Source of the DNA: an uncultured Ruminococcus sp.
GTDB lineage: Bacteria; Bacillota; Clostridia; Oscillospirales; Acutalibacteraceae
NCBI GenBank assembly: GCA_946055445.1
Contig: CAMGGF010000110.1
Coordinates: 1 to 5,188, forward strand
Direction: 5' to 3'
Length of the DNA: 5,188 bases
Shown here: piece after piece, positions 1 to 4,119 of the stretch
Position numbering within the stretch: the first letter of the stretch is position 1
How the letters are laid out: each line of letters starts with the position of its first letter
Translations under genes and position numbers: made by a program
The notes under the pieces: generated by a model
What the model was told of the DNA's origin: nothing
The model's database searches: none
The model's input: the letters and a program-made list of their open reading frames with translations, nothing else

Positions 1-20
1 GAACAACACTGAGGTTGTTC
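1..20. repeat. Inverted repeat (hairpin) at the left edge
   Basis: Perfect 7-bp arms, GAACAAC (1-7) and GTTGTTC (14-20), enclose a 6-nt spacer. The element touches the window edge, so its true extent is unknown. No T-run follows it on the plus strand. On the minus strand, the direction of recR, the following bases lie outside the window, so it could be a terminator for the dnaX-ybaB-recR unit. That is inference only. Confidence 0.5.
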
Positions 21-23
21 CCT

Positions 24-142
24 ACGGTTGTAGGGGCGATTCACGAATCGCCCGTGGATTTTGATGTAATTTTATGCGGGCGTGGAAGCCCGCCACTACG
101 CGCACGAAATGCATTATACAGGGCAAGCCCCCGCCCTACCGT
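24..142. repeat. Composite GC-rich palindromic intergenic repeat
   Basis: This gene-free stretch holds three palindromes. The first, 34-53, has perfect 9-bp arms (GGGCGATTC and GAATCGCCC) around AC. The second, 76-93, pairs GCGGGC with GCCCGC around GTGGAA. The third, 120-137, pairs AGGGC with GCCCT, with an alternative GGGC-AA-GCCC inside it. The outer ends also match as imperfect inverted termini: ACGGT-TG-TAGGGGCG at 24-38 against ACGGTAGGGCG, the reverse complement of 132-142. No coding potential is visible. The structure resembles REP/MITE-like dispersed elements seen between genes in Oscillospirales-type genomes; that family assignment is from general familiarity, not a search. Positions 143-166 are simply AT-rich. 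Confidence 0.6.
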
Positions 143-166
143 GTAAATACAATAAATAAAAATTTA

Positions 167-766
167 TTACAGCAAACTTCTGCCCTCTAACGCGCGGGTC
201 AGGGTGACTTCGTCGGCATATTCCAAATCCGCGCCGACGGGTACGCCATAGGCAAGGCGCGTGACCTTAATCCCCAACGGCTTTAACAGCCTGCCGATAT
301 ACATTGCGGTCGCCTCGCCCTCCACAGTGGGGTTGGTCGCCATAATCACTTCATTGACGGTATCGTCCTGCAAGCGCGCAAGGAGTTCTTTTACCGTTAA
401 ATCGTCCGGCCCCACCCCGTTCATCGGCGAAATGGCACCGTGCAGAACATGGTAAAGCCCCTTGTATTCGTGCGTGCGTTCAAACGCAATGACATCGCGC
501 GGATTTTCCACCACGCAAACGGTGGTTTTGTCGCGCGCGTCGTTTTGACAAATCGGGCAAATCTCGTCCTCCGTCAAATTGCGGCAAACGGCACACTGGT
601 GGATTTTTTCGTGCGCGCCCACAATTGCGCCGGCGAGCGTGCGGGCTTCTTCGTCGGAAAGTCCCAACACATAAAACGCCATACGCTCCGCCGATTTTGT
701 ACCGACAGAGGGCATTTTGCGAAATTCGTCAATCAGCGTTTCTAAAATCGGAATGGAGTACCCCAT
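167..766 (-). CDS. recR: Recombination mediator protein RecR
   Basis: Cytosolic DNA-repair protein that works with RecO (and RecF) to load RecA on gapped single-stranded DNA. The 199-residue length is typical of the family. Visible in order: an N-terminal helix-hairpin-helix with MPSVGTKSAERMAF (18-31); a four-cysteine zinc motif at Cys58, Cys61, Cys70 and Cys73; and a Toprim domain from about residue 81, with the acidic residue in VVENPRD (85-91), the MATNPTVEGEATA stretch (142-154), and the C-terminal GVPVGADLEYADEVTL segment (174-189). It is the last gene of the dnaX-ybaB-recR unit. Its ATG shares one base with the ybaB stop (TAATG), which suggests translational coupling; only a weak G-rich stretch upstream could act as its own ribosome binding site. 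All key motifs are intact. Confidence 0.98.
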   Translation of the reverse strand: MGYSIPILETLIDEFRKMPSVGTKSAERMAFYVLGLSDEEARTLAGAIVGAHEKIHQCAVCRNLTEDEICPICQNDARDKTTVCVVENPRDVIAFERTHEYKGLYHVLHGAISPMNGVGPDDLTVKELLARLQDDTVNEVIMATNPTVEGEATAMYIGRLLKPLGIKVTRLAYGVPVGADLEYADEVTLTRALEGRSLL

Positions 767-1113
767 TAAAACAGCCCACCCATGCCGGGGATACCTTGCA
801 GTCCGCCGGTGATTTTGCCCATTTCGCGTTCAGCAGTTTCGTCGGCTTTGCGCATTGCTTCATTGAGCGCCGCCAACAGCAAATCTTCCAGCATATCGGG
901 CTCTTCGGGGTCCATTACCTCGGGTTTGATGTGAATGGCCTTAATCTCGTGCGAGCCGTTCACGGTGACATCGACCGCGCCGCCGCCCGCAGACGCCGAA
1001 TACTCCGCCACGGCAAGTTCTGCCTGCACGGCTTCCATATTCGCCTGCATTTCCTGCAATTTTTTCATCATATTGCCGCCTGTGGGACCTTGATTGGGAA
1101 TTCTTGCTTTCAT
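766..1113 (-). CDS. ybaB: YbaB/EbfC family nucleoid-associated protein
   Basis: Small DNA-binding protein of the YbaB/EbfC family, which forms dimers and binds the nucleoid; its exact cellular role is still unclear. The 115 residues match the family: a Gly/Pro-containing N-terminus, the helix MMKKLQEMQANMEAVQAEL (15-33), the core strands GGGAVDVTVNGSHEIKAIHI (43-62), the KPEVMDPEEPDMLEDLL segment (63-79), a long helix NEAMRKADETAEREMGKI (84-101), and a Gly/Met-rich tail ending GIPGMGGLF. The start at 1113 is supported by AGAGGAG at 1122-1128, eight bases before the ATG. It lies between dnaX (37 bp upstream) and recR (one-base overlap), the usual place for this gene, which in Bacillus subtilis is called yaaK. 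Family membership is secure. Confidence 0.96.
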   Translation of the reverse strand: MKARIPNQGPTGGNMMKKLQEMQANMEAVQAELAVAEYSASAGGGAVDVTVNGSHEIKAIHIKPEVMDPEEPDMLEDLLLAALNEAMRKADETAEREMGKITGGLQGIPGMGGLF

Positions 1114-1150
1114 AGTCTATTCTCCTCTTTCGGTGAAAGTAAATGCATGT

Positions 1151-2830
1151 TTATTGTTCAATAATTTGCACGCCGAGCGTTTCGGCGCGGCTTAACAAAT
1201 CGGCAAGCGGGTCTTTTTTCGGCAGTTCAGGCTGTGCACCGCCGACAGCGGGCGCTTGATTGTTATTAAAAATCCCGAGTTTGTATTTCACACCCGTAAC
1301 ATCGTACACCGCACGCACAATGCAGTTGGCGTGCGAGCCCGTTTGCAAAAAGCGTTCGAGCATTGGGTTTTCGCTTTTGATCAGTAAATACTCCCCGCGT
1401 ACAACCGCAGACGAATCTTGCATATGCGGCACAAGCGGGCGGTCAATCGCCGCCAAACGCTCCAACGCCTCTGCCCATTTCGCAAATTCGGTTTCCGCAG
1501 GCGCTTTTTGCACCGTTTCGGGTTTGTCCGCTGATTTTGCCGACGGCGGCGGTGCGGGCACCTCACGCTGCACGGCGGGTTTTTCCGCTTGCGGCGCGAT
1601 TTTTTCAGGTGCAGGCACGGTTTGCGGCGTGGATTTCTCCGCATTTTCTGTAATGGTGTTCGACTTTACAGCCGTTTGGAATACCCCTGTATCCAATCGC
1701 CGTTCCAATTCCGCTACACGGGAAATTAAAGCGTTCACATCGGTATCCAACTGCGGGTCGGCAAGGCGCAACAAAGCCATTTCCACCGCGGTGCGACCGC
1801 TTGCCCCCGCCTTTAAACGAACGGCGGTTTCATTTAGTATATCCATTGCCGCCAAAATGCGCGAGAGTGTAAAGTCCTGCGCCTGTGCAGCAATTTTTTC
1901 GAGTTCTGCCTGCGGGCAGATGATTAAATCTTTGTAATTCGGCACACTGCGCGCCAGCATCATATTGCGGAAGTGTGATAACAGGTCGGCAATTAAGCGT
2001 TCCATATTGCAGGCGTTTTGGTACAACTCGTTCAACAGCGTCAGCGTTTTTGCACTGTCGCGCGAGGCGACCGCCGCAGTCAGCGCAAACAGGTGTTCGC
2101 GCCCCGCAAGCCCCGCCGCATCGCTGACTACCGCTTCGGTGATTTCTGCCCCGTAAGCGGCACAGCGGTCTAAAAGCGAAAGCGCGTCACGCATCGCGCC
2201 GTCCGAAATACGGGCAATGAGCATAGCGCCGTCCCCAGTCAGCGCAATATTTTCTTCCTTTGCCACAAACAAAAGCCGTTCGGCAATGTCCTGCGGCTCA
2301 ATCCGCTTAAAATCGAACCGCTGACAGCGGGAAAGTATGGTAGACGGAAGTTTGTGCACCTCGGTGGTTGCCAAAATGAATTTGACATGCTCGGGCGGTT
2401 CTTCCAGTGTTTTTAACAGCGCATTGAACGCGCCCGTTGAGAGCATATGCACCTCATCGATAATATACACGCGGTATTTTGCGGCAGTGGGCGTGTAATT
2501 CGCTTCTTCGCGCAAATCGCGGATATTGTCCACACCGTTGTTGGAGGCGGCATCGATTTCAATGACATCCAAAACCGCGCCGCTGTCAATGCCGCGGCAG
2601 GTGTCGCATTGATTGCAAGGACTGCCGTCCACAGGATGTTCGCAGTTTACGGCTTTTGCCAGAATTTTGGCGCAGGAGGTTTTGCCTGTACCGCGTGAGC
2701 CTGTAAACAGATAGGCGTGCGAAAGCCTGCCGCTTTTGACCGCGCCCGAAAGCGAGGCGGTTACATGCGGCTGCCCGACCACATCCGCAAAAGTCTTGGG
2801 ACGCCATTTGCGGTAAAGCACCTGATACAT
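1151..2830 (-). CDS. dnaX: DNA polymerase III subunit gamma/tau (DnaX)
   Basis: AAA+ ATPase of the clamp loader, which opens and loads the beta sliding clamp and links polymerase to the replisome. The 559-residue protein shows Walker A GSRGTGKT (44-51), a zinc module with Cys63, Cys72, Cys75 and Cys78, Walker B VYIIDEVH (121-128), sensor 1 ATTE (154-157), the SRC arginine finger (167-169) and sensor 2 GAMRDALSLLD (211-221). The clamp-loader collar helices run to about residue 357. A short heptad-like segment (367-380) and a Pro/Ala/Glu-rich linker (about 395-447) follow, then a conserved C-terminal tau-like domain (about 448-520). The start is set by GGGAGGG at 2837-2843, six bases before the ATG. 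It is first in the dnaX-ybaB-recR unit and directly follows the SRP RNA. I saw no convincing A-rich slippery site, so it is read as a full-length tau-type product. Confidence 0.98.
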   Translation of the reverse strand: MYQVLYRKWRPKTFADVVGQPHVTASLSGAVKSGRLSHAYLFTGSRGTGKTSCAKILAKAVNCEHPVDGSPCNQCDTCRGIDSGAVLDVIEIDAASNNGVDNIRDLREEANYTPTAAKYRVYIIDEVHMLSTGAFNALLKTLEEPPEHVKFILATTEVHKLPSTILSRCQRFDFKRIEPQDIAERLLFVAKEENIALTGDGAMLIARISDGAMRDALSLLDRCAAYGAEITEAVVSDAAGLAGREHLFALTAAVASRDSAKTLTLLNELYQNACNMERLIADLLSHFRNMMLARSVPNYKDLIICPQAELEKIAAQAQDFTLSRILAAMDILNETAVRLKAGASGRTAVEMALLRLADPQLDTDVNALISRVAELERRLDTGVFQTAVKSNTITENAEKSTPQTVPAPEKIAPQAEKPAVQREVPAPPPSAKSADKPETVQKAPAETEFAKWAEALERLAAIDRPLVPHMQDSSAVVRGEYLLIKSENPMLERFLQTGSHANCIVRAVYDVTGVKYKLGIFNNNQAPAVGGAQPELPKKDPLADLLSRAETLGVQIIEQ

Positions 2831-2850
2831 CGAAAACCCTCCCGAAATAT

Positions 2851-2880
2851 AAAAAATACCTTAACTCGGTCATGCACCGT
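2851..2880 (-). terminator. Possible leaky terminator at the SRP RNA 3' end
   Basis: On the minus strand, the closing helix of the SRP RNA ends in GGTA and is followed at once by T6 (2856-2851). The layout, a long stem followed by a U-run, is that of an intrinsic terminator, though its 5' arm lies more than 80 nt away at about 2976-2997. The dnaX ribosome binding site starts only 7 nt beyond the T-run and no dnaX promoter is seen in between. If this works as a terminator it must be partial, or else the RNA 3' end is made by processing. Confidence 0.35.
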
Positions 2881-2997
2881 GCAGGTGAATCTGCGGCGCA
2901 CCTCGCTGACCGCTTAATGCTGCTCGGTTCCCCGCCTGACATGGTTCACGGAGCGTTGTCGCACAGGACCCACACGGCACACGACCCAATTAAGGTA
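2857..2997 (-). ncRNA. ffs: Signal recognition particle RNA, small (4.5S-like) form
   Basis: RNA scaffold of the signal recognition particle. It binds Ffh and takes part in targeting membrane and secreted proteins to FtsY at the membrane. The conserved Ffh-binding helix is at 2942-2918: ATGTCAGG, then CGG-GGAA-CCG with a GGAA tetraloop, then AGCAGCAT, including the GUCAGG and AGCAGC internal-loop strands. The preceding GTGAACC is also typical. The ends pair with each other: TACCTTAATTGGGTC... (from 2997) against ...GACCGAGTTAAGGTA (to 2857), with GU pairs and one G-G mismatch, giving a rod of about 141 nt. There is no room for an Alu domain, so this is the short type rather than the roughly 270-nt Bacillus form. 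The predicted transcription start (about 2996) coincides with the first base pairs of the rod. The exact ends are inferred; the core is certain. Confidence 0.93.
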
Positions 2998-3002
2998 GAA
3001 TT

Positions 3003-3031
3003 ATTATACTATGAATTTTCCCCGATTGCAA
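3003..3031 (-). promoter_or_regulatory. Sigma-A-type promoter for SRP RNA (and dnaX operon)
   Basis: On the minus strand, TTGCAA (3031-3026) and a consensus TATAAT (3008-3003) are separated by 17 bp. The predicted start, about 7 nt past the -10 box, is near 2996, exactly where the SRP RNA closing helix begins. That agreement supports both calls. A near-consensus promoter suits an abundant stable RNA. Confidence 0.85.
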
Positions 3032-3042
3032 GAGAAAATATT

Positions 3043-3055
3043 ACAGATTTTCTGT
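3043..3055. promoter_or_regulatory. Short inverted repeat between divergent promoters
   Basis: ACAGA and TCTGT form 5-bp arms around TTT. The site sits between the two back-to-back -35 boxes and touches the first base of the plus-strand -35. Position alone suggests a possible operator. The arms are short and could occur by chance, and no regulator gene is present in the window. Confidence 0.3.
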
Positions 3056-3083
3056 TGTGATTTCGACATATATTTGCTATAAT
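3055..3083 (+). promoter_or_regulatory. Sigma-A-type promoter for the GH20-like gene
   Basis: TTGTGA (3055-3060), a 17-bp spacer and a consensus TATAAT (3078-3083), with an extended -10 TG at 3075-3076. Transcription should start near 3090, giving an untranslated leader of about 45 nt before the ATG at 3135. It diverges from the SRP RNA promoter, with 23 bp between the two -35 boxes. Confidence 0.75.
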
Positions 3084-3086
3084 ATA

Positions 3087-3113
3087 TGTAATTCTGTAAA
3101 ATGCTGTAAATGC
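3087..3113 (+). repeat. Three tandem TGTAA repeats at the transcript start
   Basis: TGTAATTC (3087-3094), TGTAAAATGC (3095-3104) and TGTAAATGC (3105-3113) follow one another at 8 and 10 bp spacing, across and just after the predicted start of transcription of the GH20-like gene. They could be operator half-sites or simply local AT-rich repetition. Confidence 0.35.
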
Positions 3114-3123
3114 ACCCGATTGC

Positions 3124-3130
3124 GGAGGAA
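3124..3130 (+). promoter_or_regulatory. Ribosome binding site fixing the GH20-like gene start
   Basis: GGAGGAA lies 4 nt before the ATG at 3135, or 6 nt if measured from the end of GGAGG. It supports that start over the in-frame GTG at 3057, which lies inside the promoter -35 box and so cannot be on the mRNA from this promoter. Confidence 0.8.
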
Positions 3131-3134
3131 GTTT

Positions 3135-4070
3135 ATGTTTAACATCGTTCCCCAGCCCAATGAAATCATCATTACCGGCGGTAAAACCTGTTTTACGCTC
3201 ACGCCTGACACCACCATATCGAAAGCGCCGTATATTGATGAGTTCCGCGACTTCTTGAAAAAGCAGTTTGATATTCGTATTCACCGCGATAATGAAAACA
3301 CCGAAAATGCAATTTTATTGCAGGTGACCGATGAAATCGACAATGACGAGGGGTACAGACTCGTTTGCCGTGACGGCAGTATTTACATTTACGGCAAAAC
3401 CGACGCAGGCTGTTTTTACGGTCTGCAAACCTTAAAGCAACTTTTACTGCAAGGTATGGGGCAAATTCCCGATATGTTCATCGAGGATGCCCCGCGATAC
3501 AAATGCCGCGGCTTGTGGCTCGGCGCAGGGAAATACGCTTGGACGGAAAAAGAACTGAACCGTTTGACAGACCTGCTTGCGCTGCACAAATTTAATGTTT
3601 TAGAGTCGGAAATCCCTTTTGCAGAGATTTTTCCCGAAAAGACGCTTTGCGAAATTGAAGAATACTGTCAGCGCCGATTTGTAAAACTCCGTGCAGCGGT
3701 GCAAAGCGATGATATGCTTTCTTATGATTTGACCGCGCCCTACGGCACAATCAACTTAAAACAAACATACGCACGCGAAGCCGAACCCGAGAAAGCCGTG
3801 TGCGGCATACAGGCAAAACTGCATATGCGATACATTGCAAACCGAAACCGCGCAGACTACTGCATTTTCCCGCGGCTCGGTGCAATTGCGGAAACCGCGT
3901 GGTCCGCACCCGAGGAAAAATGCTACGAACGGTTCGAAGCAGGATTGCCGGAATACTTTGATTTGCTCAACGCATATCATATCCATTATGCGACCATAAA
4001 ACAAGCCATACCCTCTTTTGTGCGCGGCAGGGTACAGTACATTTGGCATATGCTCCAAAAAGCAAAATAA
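3135..4070 (+). CDS. GH20 beta-hexosaminidase-like protein lacking the catalytic core
   Basis: 311 residues, cytosolic by appearance (no signal peptide or membrane segment). Residues 1-119 resemble the small N-terminal domain of family 20 hexosaminidases, including EGYRLVCRDGSIYIYGKTDAGCFYGLQTLKQLL split over 72-104. Residues 120-153 (APRYKCRGLWL... LLALHKFN) match the first barrel strand and helix. A helix at 168-186 resembles the family's EIVEYC-x-x-RF segment. The sequence then jumps to the family's C-terminal part: PYGTINLKQTY (202-212), GIQAKLHMRYI (224-234), FPRLGAIAETAWS (245-257) and a last helix. Active members are about 500 residues or more. Missing here are the HWHLTDD segment, the PGH segment, the catalytic Asp-Glu pair and the downstream Trp. 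The W-[TS]-E motif reads HMR. The frame is open, with its own promoter and ribosome binding site. It is either a pseudoenzyme (perhaps binding only) or a decaying gene; hydrolase activity is not expected. It lies 49 bp upstream of glpK. Confidence 0.82.
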   Translation: MFNIVPQPNEIIITGGKTCFTLTPDTTISKAPYIDEFRDFLKKQFDIRIHRDNENTENAILLQVTDEIDNDEGYRLVCRDGSIYIYGKTDAGCFYGLQTLKQLLLQGMGQIPDMFIEDAPRYKCRGLWLGAGKYAWTEKELNRLTDLLALHKFNVLESEIPFAEIFPEKTLCEIEEYCQRRFVKLRAAVQSDDMLSYDLTAPYGTINLKQTYAREAEPEKAVCGIQAKLHMRYIANRNRADYCIFPRLGAIAETAWSAPEEKCYERFEAGLPEYFDLLNAYHIHYATIKQAIPSFVRGRVQYIWHMLQKAK

Positions 4071-4085
4071 GCAGACGGTTCTGCT
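4070..4085 (+). repeat. Weak hairpin after the GH20-like gene
   Basis: AGCAG (4070-4074) and CTGCT (4081-4085) flank ACGGTT, a 5-bp stem that begins at the last base of the stop codon. GAAAATAC follows instead of a T-run, so it does not look like an intrinsic terminator and read-through into glpK is plausible. No convincing promoter is visible in the 49-bp gap. Confidence 0.35.
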
Positions 4086-4105
4086 GAAAATACAGATAAA
4101 AGAAA

Positions 4106-4113
4106 CAGAGGTG
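4106..4113 (+). promoter_or_regulatory. Ribosome binding site selecting the TTG start of glpK
   Basis: CAGAGGTG ends 6 nt before TTG at 4120, a good Shine-Dalgarno distance. The in-frame GTG at 4111 overlaps this site and has no comparable sequence upstream of it, so TTG is preferred. Confidence 0.65.
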
Positions 4114-4119
4114 TTTACT

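Noticed and set aside
1..142. CRISPR-like array, because several palindromes occur in a row.
   Set aside because: The palindromes differ from one another in sequence, the spacing is irregular, and there are no identical repeats or cas genes.
151..168. AT-only inverted repeat (AATAAAT-AAAA-ATTTATT) over the recR stop codon as a terminator.
   Set aside because: The stem contains only A-T pairs and would be too weak; no T-run follows it in the recR direction.
1490..1520. A-run in dnaX (coding CAA AAA GCG, near residue 441-443) as a programmed frameshift site producing a short gamma form.
   Set aside because: The run does not fit an X XXY YYZ slippery heptamer in the reading frame, and no strong stem-loop was evident after it.
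1260..1937. Long plus-strand open frame (225 codons) opposite dnaX.
   Set aside because: Its composition (Ser/Ala/Cys-rich) is that of a shadow of the dnaX reading frame, and dnaX motifs on the other strand are unambiguous.
2586..2942. Minus-strand open frame of 118 codons covering the SRP RNA and the start of dnaX.
   Set aside because: It overlaps a structured RNA and the dnaX N-terminus in another frame, and its Cys/Arg-rich product has no recognisable features.
3057..3134. An upstream GTG at 3057 would add 26 residues to the GH20-like protein.
   Set aside because: It lies within the promoter -35 box, has no ribosome binding site, and encodes a Cys-rich stretch unlike the family. ATG 3135 has GGAGGAA just upstream and begins with a family-like MFNIVPQPNE.
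3009..3284. Minus-strand open frame of 91 codons across the divergent promoters and the GH20-like start.
   Set aside because: It is antisense to a real gene and to both promoters, has no convincing ribosome binding site, and resembles no family I recognise.
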